64,000 nt of DNA from Oscillospiraceae bacterium (GTDB lineage: Bacteria > Bacillota > Clostridia > Oscillospirales > Oscillospiraceae): the NCBI GenBank assembly GCA_902793285.1, contig CADBCV010000005.1:43543-107542 (forward strand), given 5' to 3'. The notes under the pieces were generated by a model. The model searched no databases. It worked only from the letters and a program-made list of their open reading frames with translations, and was not told the origin of the DNA. Positions 52,297 to 59,850 of this stretch are shown in pieces (positions within the stretch are counted from its first letter, which is position 1; each line of letters starts with the position of its first letter). The position numbers and the translations under genes are program-made.

Positions 52297-52497
52297 ATGG
52301 AAATTACACGCGAAACTCTGATTTCCGAAGTCGTCGAGAACGCGCCCCAGGCCATGCCCGCCTTCCAGGCGATCGGGATGCACTGCATGGGCTGCGCCAT
52401 GGCCAGCGGTGAGAATATCGAGCAAGCCTGCTGCGCCCACGGCGTCGATCCTGACGAGTTTCTGACCTACCTCAAGGCTTTCCTCGAGACTGCCTGA
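52297..52497 (+). CDS. DUF1858 redox-disulfide protein
   Basis: A 66-residue DUF1858 protein (hybrid-cluster-protein-associated redox disulfide family). The CxxC pair is in MHCMGCAMA around residues 27-35, with more cysteines in QACCAHG. Such proteins are thought to act in redox or metal handling. AGGAGGAA precedes ATG 52297. It is a single gene between two terminators. Confidence 0.88.
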   Translation: MEITRETLISEVVENAPQAMPAFQAIGMHCMGCAMASGENIEQACCAHGVDPDEFLTYLKAFLETA

Positions 52498-52506
52498 GCA
52501 CACGAA

Positions 52507-52531
52507 AAAGCCGGACTCAGGTCCGGCTTTT
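52507..52531 (+). terminator. Terminator after the DUF1858 gene
   Basis: AAAGCCGGAC, TCAG loop, GTCCGGCTTTT. Confidence 0.9.
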
Positions 52532-52554
52532 CTCAATTACGGAGGGATGGAAGC

Positions 52555-53229
52555 ATGAACAGACGCCTTGAGGCGATCGCGGGCCTGGTGCGGGACGGGA
52601 AGGGCCTCATCGACGTAGGGACCGACCACGGCTATCTCCCGGCGAGCCTCGCCGCCGCCGGCTATGGGGGACGGCTCTATGCCGCTGACATCAATGAAGG
52701 CCCCCTCCTGGCGGCGCGGCGCACGGCGGCGGAGGCAGGCGTGTCGGAGCGCATCCGCTTTCTCCTCTGCGACGGGCTCTCCCTCTGCCCGGCGGAGGAG
52801 ATCGACACCATTGTGATCGCCGGCATGGGAGGGGATCTCATCGTAAAGATCCTGGACGAGGCGGAGTGGTGCCTGGACACGCGCTATCATTTGATTTTAC
52901 AGCCCATGACGAAGGCGGAGGTTCTGCGCTACTGGCTCATTTATAACGGCTTTGGGATTCAGGAGGAGATTCTTGCTGAGGACGCGGGGCGCCTCTATCA
53001 GATCCTCTCCGCGCGTTATGGCGTGGAGACGAAGCTCAATGACGCGGAGCTCTTTCTGGGAAAGCGAAGCCTCAGCCAAAACCCGGCTCTCTACGCCCGC
53101 GAGCTCAAGGTTCTGCATGAGCGCTTCTCCCACGCGCTCTCCGCCATGGAGGGGCGGGACGGGGGAGCGCGCGCCGAACTCTACCGGGAGATCTGCCGGC
53201 AGCTTGAAGAATTGGAGACAACAGCATGA
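52555..53229 (+). CDS. trmK: tRNA (adenine-22-N1)-methyltransferase
   Basis: A 224-residue TrmK, which makes m1A22 in tRNA using AdoMet. It has the Rossmann start LIDVGTDHGYLPASLA, the acidic AADIN, and the DTIVIAGMGGDLI...ILQPM segment of the family. The stop overlaps the next gene's start by 4 bp; the trmK plus Nif3-like pair is a well-known Firmicute arrangement. Confidence 0.93.
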   Translation: MNRRLEAIAGLVRDGKGLIDVGTDHGYLPASLAAAGYGGRLYAADINEGPLLAARRTAAEAGVSERIRFLLCDGLSLCPAEEIDTIVIAGMGGDLIVKILDEAEWCLDTRYHLILQPMTKAEVLRYWLIYNGFGIQEEILAEDAGRLYQILSARYGVETKLNDAELFLGKRSLSQNPALYARELKVLHERFSHALSAMEGRDGGARAELYREICRQLEELETTA

Positions 53230-53993
53230 CAACGAACCGGGACATTTTCGGGGCGCTCTGTGAGCTTGCCCCGTTACATCTGCAGATGGACTTTGACAAC
53301 GCCGGCTTTCAGCTCGGCCACCCGGACCGGGAGGTCGGGTGCGTGCTCCTTGCGCTCGATGTGACGGACGCGGTCGCGCAGGAGGCAAAGGAACGCGGGG
53401 CGGGGCTCATCGTCTCGCACCATCCGCTGCTCTTTTCCCCGCTGCGCGCCGTGACGGACGAAGAGCCCGTGCAGAAGCGGGTCCTCTTTCTCCTTGAAAA
53501 CGGCATCGGCGTCATATCCATGCACACGAATCTCGACATCGCGGAGGGCGGCGTGAACGACGTTCTGATCCGCCTTCTGGGCGCGGAGCCGGAGGCGCCG
53601 CTCGACCCGGACGGCTGCGGCCGGATCGGGACACTGCCGGAGCCGGTGCTTCTCGCAGTGTTCTTAGAGCGCTGCAAGGAGGTCCTCGGCGTGCCCGCCC
53701 TGCGCTATGTGAAAGGGGAGGAACTGGTCTCCCGCGTCGCCGTCATGGGCGGCTCCGGTGCCGGCAGCATCGAGGAGGCAGTCCGAAAGGGCTGCGACAC
53801 CTATGTGACTGCCGATGTGAAATATCACCAGTTTCAGAGAGCGGCGGAATACGGCCTCACCCTCATCGACGCGGACCACTTCTATACCGAAAACCCGGTG
53901 ATCCCGGTCCTTCGGGAGAAGCTCTCCGCAAAATTCCACGACGTGCAGTTTCTCGAGAGCCGCGTACACACGGACTGCATTCGCTTCTCGTGA
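53226..53993 (+). CDS. Nif3-like dinuclear metal centre protein
   Basis: A 255-residue NIF3/YqfO-type protein without the inserted PII-like domain of the longer form. Metal ligands are in VSHHPLLF (residues ~62-69), HTNLDIAEGG and the late DADHFYTE. It forms hexamers with a di-metal site; the biochemical role is unsettled, though GTP cyclohydrolase-like activity has been proposed for relatives. Overlap with trmK shows coupling. Confidence 0.92.
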   Translation: MTTNRDIFGALCELAPLHLQMDFDNAGFQLGHPDREVGCVLLALDVTDAVAQEAKERGAGLIVSHHPLLFSPLRAVTDEEPVQKRVLFLLENGIGVISMHTNLDIAEGGVNDVLIRLLGAEPEAPLDPDGCGRIGTLPEPVLLAVFLERCKEVLGVPALRYVKGEELVSRVAVMGGSGAGSIEEAVRKGCDTYVTADVKYHQFQRAAEYGLTLIDADHFYTENPVIPVLREKLSAKFHDVQFLESRVHTDCIRFS

Positions 53994-54010
53994 GAGGTTG
54001 TTCTATCAAG

Positions 54011-54065
54011 GCTCCCATTCTCATACACTCGAACAAGCGAGAACATGAGAGTGGGAGGCTTTTTT
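54011..54065 (+). terminator. Terminator-like hairpin touching the spoIVA start
   Basis: GCTCCCATTCTCAT pairs with ATGAGAGTGGGAGGC (one bulge) around a 20-nt loop and is followed by six T residues that end at the spoIVA ATG. The GGGAGG of the 3' arm is also the spoIVA ribosome site. Confidence 0.8.
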
Positions 54066-55544
54066 ATGCGTGATATCAATTTATACAGCGAGCTCGCCGC
54101 GAGAACGGACGGGGCCGTCATGCTGGGCGTTGTGGGTCCCGTGCGGACCGGGAAGTCCAGCTTCATCAAAACCTTTATGGAGACGCTTGTCATCCCGCGC
54201 ATTGAGAACACCTTTCTGAAAGAGCGCGCCCGGGATGAACTGCCACAGAGCTCCTCCGGCAGGACCATCATGACGGCCGAGCCGAAATTCGTGCCCGAAA
54301 ACGCGGTGACCATCCGTCTCGGCGACAGGACCGAGCTCTCCGTCCGCCTGGTGGACTGCGTGGGCTACATGGTGGAGGGCGCGGCGGGCCAGTTTGAGGA
54401 GGACCACGAGCGCATGGTCACCACCCCCTGGTTTGACCACGAGGTCACGATCACGGAGGCGGCCGAAAAGGGGACCTGGAAGGTCATCACCGAGCACTCG
54501 AGCGTCGGCATCGTCGTGACCACAGACGGCAGCTTCAGCGAGATCCCGCGCGAAAACTATCTCCCGGCGGAGGCGCGCACCATCGCGGAGCTCAAGGAGA
54601 TCGGCAAACCCTTTGTGGTCCTCTTGAACAGCGCCGCCCCGAAAAGCGAGCGCTGCACAGCCCTTGCCGAGGAGCTATCACAGAAGTACGATGTGCGCTG
54701 CCTGCCGGTGGACTGCCTGCACATGAGTGAGGAGGACATCGGCCTCATCATGGCGGCGGCGCTGGAGGAGTTTCCCGTCCAGGCGGTGGGCGTCTTCTTA
54801 CCGGACTGGCTGGATGCCCTGCCGAAGGAGAATGAGCTCAAGGCCACGCTTCTCGGCGCAGTACACGACGCCGCCGGGGATATGGAGAAAATCAAGGACT
54901 GCCGGGGCTTTCTCGCAGCGCTTCAGGAAAACGAGTACATCGAGTCTGCCGAGATCCTGAAAAATGACCTCGGCACCGGGGTGAGCGAGGTGTCGATCCG
55001 GCTCCCGAAGGCGCTCTATTACCAGAGCCTCAGCGAGCAGACGGGTCTCACCGTCGAGAGCGACCGGGATCTCATCGCAGTCCTCACGGAAATGAGCGCC
55101 ATGAAAGCCGACTACGACTCCCTGACCGACGCCCTGCGCGCGGTGCGCACCACGGGCTACGGTGTCGTGATGCCGGACACGGCCCAGATGCAGCTTGAGG
55201 AGCCGAAGATCGTGCGCCAGGGCGGGAAATACAGCGTGAAGCTCAAAGCCAACGCACCCGCTATCCATATGATCATGACCAACATCGAGACCGAGGTCAC
55301 CCCCGCCATCGGTGGGGAGGGCGCCTCGGAGGACATCATCAACTTCCTCCTGCAGGGCTTTGACGGGGACGTGAACCGCATCTGGCAGTCCAACATCTTC
55401 GGCAAATCCCTCAACGACATTGCGGAAGAGGGCCTGACCGCGAAGATCGCGGCTCTGCCTGAAAACGTCAAAGACAAACTGCGCGAGACGCTCGAGCGCA
55501 TCTTGAACGAGGGGAGCGAGGGACTGATATGCATTCTGCTTTGA
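54066..55544 (+). CDS. spoIVA: Stage IV sporulation protein A
   Basis: A 492-residue SpoIVA, the ATP-hydrolysing scaffold of the spore coat basement layer on the forespore. The P-loop VVGPVRTGKSSFIK is at residues ~21-34, followed by TIMTAEPKFVPENAV and VDCVGYMVEGA. The C-terminal anchoring region ends LICILL. The start is ATG 54066, giving MRDINLYSELAART, the family N-terminus; an ATG at 54045 lies in the upstream hairpin. It is strong evidence that the host forms endospores. Confidence 0.97.
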   Translation: MRDINLYSELAARTDGAVMLGVVGPVRTGKSSFIKTFMETLVIPRIENTFLKERARDELPQSSSGRTIMTAEPKFVPENAVTIRLGDRTELSVRLVDCVGYMVEGAAGQFEEDHERMVTTPWFDHEVTITEAAEKGTWKVITEHSSVGIVVTTDGSFSEIPRENYLPAEARTIAELKEIGKPFVVLLNSAAPKSERCTALAEELSQKYDVRCLPVDCLHMSEEDIGLIMAAALEEFPVQAVGVFLPDWLDALPKENELKATLLGAVHDAAGDMEKIKDCRGFLAALQENEYIESAEILKNDLGTGVSEVSIRLPKALYYQSLSEQTGLTVESDRDLIAVLTEMSAMKADYDSLTDALRAVRTTGYGVVMPDTAQMQLEEPKIVRQGGKYSVKLKANAPAIHMIMTNIETEVTPAIGGEGASEDIINFLLQGFDGDVNRIWQSNIFGKSLNDIAEEGLTAKIAALPENVKDKLRETLERILNEGSEGLICILL

Positions 55545-55553
55545 AACGGGGAA

Positions 55554-55582
55554 TTGACTTCATTCCCCTTGGCGCTTATAAT
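55554..55582 (+). promoter_or_regulatory. Promoter of the CwlD-like gene
   Basis: TTGACT, 17 bp, TATAAT, 29 bp before the start: a vegetative-type promoter. Confidence 0.78.
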
Positions 55583-55611
55583 CGGGCTGATCAGAAAGCG
55601 GGGCGGGGCGC

Positions 55612-56319
55612 ATGAAGACCGGTGTGCGCGGAACAAGAGCAAGGCTCCTCGTTGTCCTGGGGCTTCTCTTCGTCGCGGTGCTGGTGACCGTTGTGCTCCA
55701 GAAAAAGCAGGAGACGGCGGGGGACCAGAACCTCCGCATGACGCTTGTCATCGATCCCGGCCATGGCGGGATCGACAGCGGCGCGGTGGGGGCCGACGGT
55801 ACGCGCGAGAGCGATATCAACCTCGCCATCGGCTTAAAGCTCAGGGCCCTTGCGGAGCTCTACGGCCAGGATAACGCCCTCATCCGCCAGGACGACAGCA
55901 CCAAATGCGATACCGAAGATTACAGCGAACACCGGGATCTTGTGTGCCGGACGGAGCTGACACAGGCGGAGCAGAACCCCGTCTATATCAGCATCCACCA
56001 GAACGACTATCCCACCGGGCAGCCCAGCGGCTCCCAGGTCATCTACGCCGCCGGGGAGGGGAGCGCGGAGCTCGGCTCCATCACGCACGAAAACCTCCTG
56101 CGCAGTCTCTATCCCAAATCCCGGCGCGTCGCGGAACCCGCCACAAAGAGACTCTATATCCTCTCACATCTCGACTGTCCCGCGATTCTTGTGGAGTGCG
56201 GCTTTGTCTCAAACCCCACGGATCTCGAAAACCTCAAAAAGCCCGGCTATCAGACCAGCCTCGCGGCCGCGATCATGGGCTCCTATCTGCAATACATTCA
56301 GAATACTGTGCGTATATAG
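55612..56319 (+). CDS. cwlD: N-acetylmuramoyl-L-alanine amidase (CwlD-like)
   Basis: A 235-residue zinc amidase of the Amidase_3 family. After an N-terminal membrane anchor (ARLLVVLGLLFVAVLVTVVL) it shows VIDPGHGGIDSG, the TRESDINL glutamate, SIHQND and VECGFVSN metal/catalytic motifs. Size and anchor match CwlD, which begins muramic lactam formation in the spore cortex; other amidases share the fold, so the symbol is tentative. RadA starts 30 bp downstream. Confidence 0.82.
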   Translation: MKTGVRGTRARLLVVLGLLFVAVLVTVVLQKKQETAGDQNLRMTLVIDPGHGGIDSGAVGADGTRESDINLAIGLKLRALAELYGQDNALIRQDDSTKCDTEDYSEHRDLVCRTELTQAEQNPVYISIHQNDYPTGQPSGSQVIYAAGEGSAELGSITHENLLRSLYPKSRRVAEPATKRLYILSHLDCPAILVECGFVSNPTDLENLKKPGYQTSLAAAIMGSYLQYIQNTVRI

Positions 56320-56349
56320 ACTATACATTTTGTTATACAGGTGATAAAC

Positions 56350-57714
56350 ATGGCAAACAGACAGAAAACCGTCTATCTCTGCTCCGAATGCGGCTGCGAG
56401 ACGCCGAACTGGGCAGGGAAGTGCCCCTCCTGCGGGGCGTGGAACACGCTCGCGGAGCTTCGGCTTGGCAAGGACAGTGCCGGCAGATCATCTTCCTCCG
56501 CCCGCGGCGCAAAGCCCAAAAAGCTCCAGGAGCTCGACACCGCGGAGGAAGTGCGCTTTTCCACCGGGATCTCGGAGTTTGACCGCGTCCTCGGCGGCGG
56601 GGCCGTGCTCGGGTCCCTGATCCTCGTGGGCGGCGCGCCCGGCATCGGCAAGTCCACGCTCCTTTTGCAGATGTGCGCCGCGACCGCAGAGACACGGCGC
56701 ATCCTCTACGTCTCCGGCGAGGAGAGCGAGCGCCAATTGAAGCTCCGCGCCGACCGCCTCGGCGTCACGGGCGGGGAGATCTACGTCCTCGCGGAGACGG
56801 ATCTGGACGCGATCCTCGCCGCCGCGGAGAGCCTGCGGCCCGAGATCGTGATCATCGACTCCATCCAGACCGTAAACCAGGCGGATGTGGGCTCCGCCCC
56901 CGGCAGCATCACCCAGGTGCGCGAGTGCACGATGCGCATCATGCGCCTTTGCAAGGAAAAGAATCTCACGGTCTTCGTAGTGGGACATATCAACAAGGAG
57001 GGCAGCATCGCGGGGCCGAAGGTGCTCGAGCATATGGTGGACTGTGTGCTCTATTTTGAGGGCGAGCGCAGCACCAGCTTCCGCATCCTGCGGGCGGCGA
57101 AGAACCGCTTCGGCTCCACGAATGAGATCGGCGTTTTTGAGATGGCGGACCGGGGCCTTGCCTGCGTGGAAAACCCCTCCGAAATGCTCTTGAGCGGCAG
57201 ACCCGAGAACTGCCCCGGCACCTGCGTCGCCTGCGTCATCGAGGGGACGCGCCCCATCCTCGCCGAGGTGCAGGCCCTGGTCACACCCTCGGCCTATAAC
57301 GCGGCGCGGCGCTCCAACGGGGTGGACTACAACCGGGCGGCGATGCTGCTCGCGGTGCTGGAAAAGCGCGGCGGTCTCTCCGTGGCGGGCTGCGATTCCT
57401 ATATCAACGTCATCGGAGGTCTTACGCTGGAGGAACCTGCGGCGGATCTTGCCACCAGTCTCGCCGTGGCCTCGAGCTATCTGGACCGGCCCCTCGGCGC
57501 GGATCTCGCGGCGATCGGGGAGGTCGGCCTCTCCGGGGAGATCCGCAGCGTGAGCGTCCTCAATCAGCGCCTGTCCGAGATCTATCGCCTCGGCTTCAAG
57601 CGCTGCGTCGTCCCTGTGCACAGGTCCGAGGAGGCGGCGAGCTTCTCCGGTCTCAGGCTGATCCCCGTGCGAAATATCAGCGAGGCCATCGCCGCCGTCC
57701 TCGCAAGGGAATAA
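56350..57714 (+). CDS. radA: DNA repair protein RadA
   Basis: A 454-residue RadA/Sms, a RecA-like branch-migration helicase. It has an N-terminal zinc finger (CSECG...CPSCG), Walker A GGAPGIGKST (~residues 93-102), the RadA-specific KNRFGSTNEIGVF, and a C-terminal Lon-like domain (IGEVGLSGEIRSV). ATG 56350 gives the family start MANRQKTVYLC; GTG 56341 is an alternative. A terminator separates it from the convergent recombinase gene. Confidence 0.96.
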   Translation: MANRQKTVYLCSECGCETPNWAGKCPSCGAWNTLAELRLGKDSAGRSSSSARGAKPKKLQELDTAEEVRFSTGISEFDRVLGGGAVLGSLILVGGAPGIGKSTLLLQMCAATAETRRILYVSGEESERQLKLRADRLGVTGGEIYVLAETDLDAILAAAESLRPEIVIIDSIQTVNQADVGSAPGSITQVRECTMRIMRLCKEKNLTVFVVGHINKEGSIAGPKVLEHMVDCVLYFEGERSTSFRILRAAKNRFGSTNEIGVFEMADRGLACVENPSEMLLSGRPENCPGTCVACVIEGTRPILAEVQALVTPSAYNAARRSNGVDYNRAAMLLAVLEKRGGLSVAGCDSYINVIGGLTLEEPAADLATSLAVASSYLDRPLGADLAAIGEVGLSGEIRSVSVLNQRLSEIYRLGFKRCVVPVHRSEEAASFSGLRLIPVRNISEAIAAVLARE

Positions 57715-57730
57715 GCAAAGCGAAACATCA

Positions 57731-57758
57731 CGGGACGACCCTGCGGCCGTCCCGTTGT
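57731..57758. terminator. Terminator between radA and the xer gene
   Basis: CGGGACG pairs with CGTCCCG around a 10-nt loop, followed by TTGTTATT; it serves convergent genes. Confidence 0.65.
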
Positions 57759-57765
57759 TATTATG

Positions 57766-58764
57766 TCAACCTTCGATTTCACCCTTGGTCTTGCGGCCGA
57801 TGGGGTTTGCCATGGCAGCCTCATGCAGGGCAGCGTTATCGAGATGGGTGTAGATCTGGGTGGTATTGAGATTGCTGTGGCCCAGCACCTCCTGCAGGGC
57901 GCGGGTGTCCACGCCGTTTTTGAGCATCAACGTCGCCGCCGTGTGCCGCAGCTTGTGCGGGGAGTAGCGGCTTGCGTCCAGCCCGGCGGCCAGGAGCTTT
58001 GCCTCCAGCATATTCTGCACGCCGCGCACGGATAAGCGGCAGTTTTTTCTGCTGATAAAAAGGGCGTTTTTGTCTGTTTCTTTCACATTTTTGGCATTTC
58101 TGACCATCAAATAGTCTTCAATTGCCTCCTGGCAGCCCTCGGCAAAAAAGACGACGCGCTCCTTGTTGCCCTTGCCGAGGACCCGCACATGGTCCTCATA
58201 CACGTCGGTTATGTTGAGAGACACGAGCTCCGACACGCGCAGCCCGCAGGAGAGAAACAGCATCAGAATCGCGTAGTCGCGCTCAGCAAAGGGGCCCTCG
58301 CAGGCACTCAGCAGCCGCTCGCACTCGGATTCCTCCAAATACCTCGGCAGCGAAGCCTGGCGCTTGGGCATGTCAAGTTCTTGACAAACATTGTGATCCA
58401 GCAGATGCCGCTTGACCGTGAGATAGTTAAAGAAGGATTTTACCGTGGAGGTCCTGCGGCAGCGGCTCGCCGCGGAGAGCGCGTGACTGCCGTTTTCAAA
58501 CTCAGGTGAAAACGATTGATAGCGATAGAGCTCTTCGATGCGGATGGACTTGATGAAGTTGAGGTCGATGTCGGTGATGTCGATTTCCTGGAAAGGCGTC
58601 TCTTTCGGGACGAGATGGCGGCGGCGTTTCAAATACCGAAACAGGATTTTGAGATCGAGATAATATCCGGCGACCGTCCGGTCGGAATGTCCGCGCACGG
58701 TGGAGTGATATTCGAGAAACTCCATGACGATATCGGGCACATCGCAGATTTGATCGAGATTCAT
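57766..58764 (-). CDS. xerC: XerC/XerA-like tyrosine recombinase
   Basis: A 332-residue recombinase with a complete catalytic set: Arg in SCGLRVSELVSL, Lys in LGKGNKERVV, HxxR in HKLRHTAATLML, His in LGHSNLNTTQ and Tyr in QIYTHLD. It is somewhat longer than usual XerC because of its N-terminal domain. Base composition is GC-rich like the chromosome, so I assign it to the host and not to the adjacent AT-rich phage element. Its start (AAAGGAG upstream) lies 33 bp from a dif-like site, recalling xerS/dif-SL of streptococci. It probably integrates and excises the neighbouring element. Confidence 0.88.
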   Translation of the reverse strand: MNLDQICDVPDIVMEFLEYHSTVRGHSDRTVAGYYLDLKILFRYLKRRRHLVPKETPFQEIDITDIDLNFIKSIRIEELYRYQSFSPEFENGSHALSAASRCRRTSTVKSFFNYLTVKRHLLDHNVCQELDMPKRQASLPRYLEESECERLLSACEGPFAERDYAILMLFLSCGLRVSELVSLNITDVYEDHVRVLGKGNKERVVFFAEGCQEAIEDYLMVRNAKNVKETDKNALFISRKNCRLSVRGVQNMLEAKLLAAGLDASRYSPHKLRHTAATLMLKNGVDTRALQEVLGHSNLNTTQIYTHLDNAALHEAAMANPIGRKTKGEIEG

Positions 58765-58797
58765 GGGATTGGCTCCTTTGCGTTAAAATACAGGGTC

Positions 58798-58826
58798 CGA
58801 ATCACGCTAAATTTATATTTAGAGAG
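58798..58826. other. Left dif-like attachment site (attL)
   Basis: CGAATCACGC, TAA, then ATTTATATTTAG. It shares CGAATCACGC and ATTTATATT with the right site at identical spacing. The left half faces the xer gene, and the right half (TTTAGAGAGG) enters the element. Confidence 0.75.
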
Positions 58827-58833
58827 GTGGGCC

Positions 58834-58998
58834 ATGTATAAGATTGTTTATGAAATAAATGAAGATACGGTTATCACTTGCCGATGGCAATCCGAGAAAT
58901 CGGCAGAAGTTGTCTTAAGATGGCTTCAAAAGCAAGGTCATAAAGTTAAAATTCTTTCTATCGAAAGGGAAAAAGAAACAAATGGCTCGACTATCTGA
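58834..58998 (+). CDS. Small phage protein, first ORF
   Basis: A 54-residue protein (MYKIVYEINEDTVITCRW...) with an AGAGAGG ribosome site. It overlaps rep by 17 bp. I do not recognise it; a small alpha/beta fold with a basic C-terminal half is suggested. Its position before rep suggests a role in replication or control. It lies 8 bp from the left dif-like site and has no visible promoter in the integrated state. Confidence 0.65.
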   Translation: MYKIVYEINEDTVITCRWQSEKSAEVVLRWLQKQGHKVKILSIEREKETNGSTI

Positions 58999-59662
58999 TA
59001 ATTATACCAAAAGAGAGCAAAAACAATCAAGAGTTTTTACTTGTGAGTTATATCCTGATTCATCGTCTTATGATTGCGATATGTTGTTACGTAGGTTGAG
59101 TTATTATTGGGATAAATACTATTACATACTTCACGACAAAGATGTTTATACAGAAGAGGACTATGATAAATATCTGTCAGAAAATAAGTATGAACCCGAT
59201 TGGGTAATTGGACAACGGAAAAAACCTCATTATCATGTTATCGGTGTAAATGGTAGTCCATGTATGCTCGGTAGAGCGGCTAAAAAGTTTGGTGTACCGT
59301 CGAATCACGTTCAACCAGTTCAAAAGTTTAAGAATACTGTTCAATATCTAATACATCTAAACAATCCAAACAAATACCAGTATGAGCCAGAGGAGATAAT
59401 TACAAATGACGAGTCCTTACCTACTATTCTTAAACGTAAGCAAGAAGCCGAAGAAAAGGCGGACATGCTACTTCAATTTATACTCACAAGTGATGTATGT
59501 TCTATAACTGAATTAAGTAAATACGCAATTAAAAACCATCTCTGGGATGAACTCAGAAGGGGTCAACATATATATACTGCTTTATTAAATGAAAAGAGGT
59601 TCATCAATGAAAGTTACAATTGTAGGAATCAAGCCAACGAGATTCAAGCCGAAGGACAGTGA
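58982..59662 (+). CDS. rep: HUH-type rolling-circle replication initiator
   Basis: A 226-residue Rep related to the pMV158-type plasmid Rep_2 family. The HUH metal motif is HYHVI (His83, His85) after RKKP, and the likely nucleophile is Tyr122 in VQYLIHLNNPNKYQY. An upstream motif is YYYILHDKDVY. It should nick the origin and start rolling-circle synthesis of phage ssDNA. AT-rich codons contrast with the host. The 3' end overlaps the next gene by 56 bp. Confidence 0.88.
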   Translation: MARLSDNYTKREQKQSRVFTCELYPDSSSYDCDMLLRRLSYYWDKYYYILHDKDVYTEEDYDKYLSENKYEPDWVIGQRKKPHYHVIGVNGSPCMLGRAAKKFGVPSNHVQPVQKFKNTVQYLIHLNNPNKYQYEPEEIITNDESLPTILKRKQEAEEKADMLLQFILTSDVCSITELSKYAIKNHLWDELRRGQHIYTALLNEKRFINESYNCRNQANEIQAEGQ

Positions 59663-59846
59663 TCGAGAAATCAATGGTCAGTCTGTGTTCTTTGAGTACA
59701 CCGATAAAAACACCATTGGTTTACAGACTGATAAATGCTTTCTTCCGGCCTCGCGTATGCTTGAGGTGATCCCGGACATGCCGTGTGATGCTACGATTAG
59801 CTACAATAAGTACGGCAAAGTGGAAGACATTTTCGTCGAGAGGTAA
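59607..59846 (+). CDS. Candidate ssDNA-binding protein (pV-like)
   Basis: A 79-residue protein starting MKVTIVGIKPTRF after AAAGAGG. It has beta-strand-rich sequence (SVFFEYTDKNTIGLQTDKCF, ATISYNKYGKVEDIFVER). It lies right after rep, where filamentous phages carry the ssDNA-binding protein that coats genomes before export. The function is inferred from position, size and predicted beta content; no specific motif proves it. Confidence 0.6.
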   Translation: MKVTIVGIKPTRFKPKDSDREINGQSVFFEYTDKNTIGLQTDKCFLPASRMLEVIPDMPCDATISYNKYGKVEDIFVER

Positions 59847-59850
59847 CAAC

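Noticed and set aside
57766-58764. Tyrosine recombinase as the phage's own integrase
   Set aside because: It is GC-rich like the chromosome, lies outside the dif-like boundaries and points away; a host Xer is the better reading, though relatives should be checked.
58516-58833. Open frame running from the xer gene into the first phage ORF
   Set aside because: It is antisense to xer up to the att site; the real start is ATG 58834 with an AGAGAGG site.
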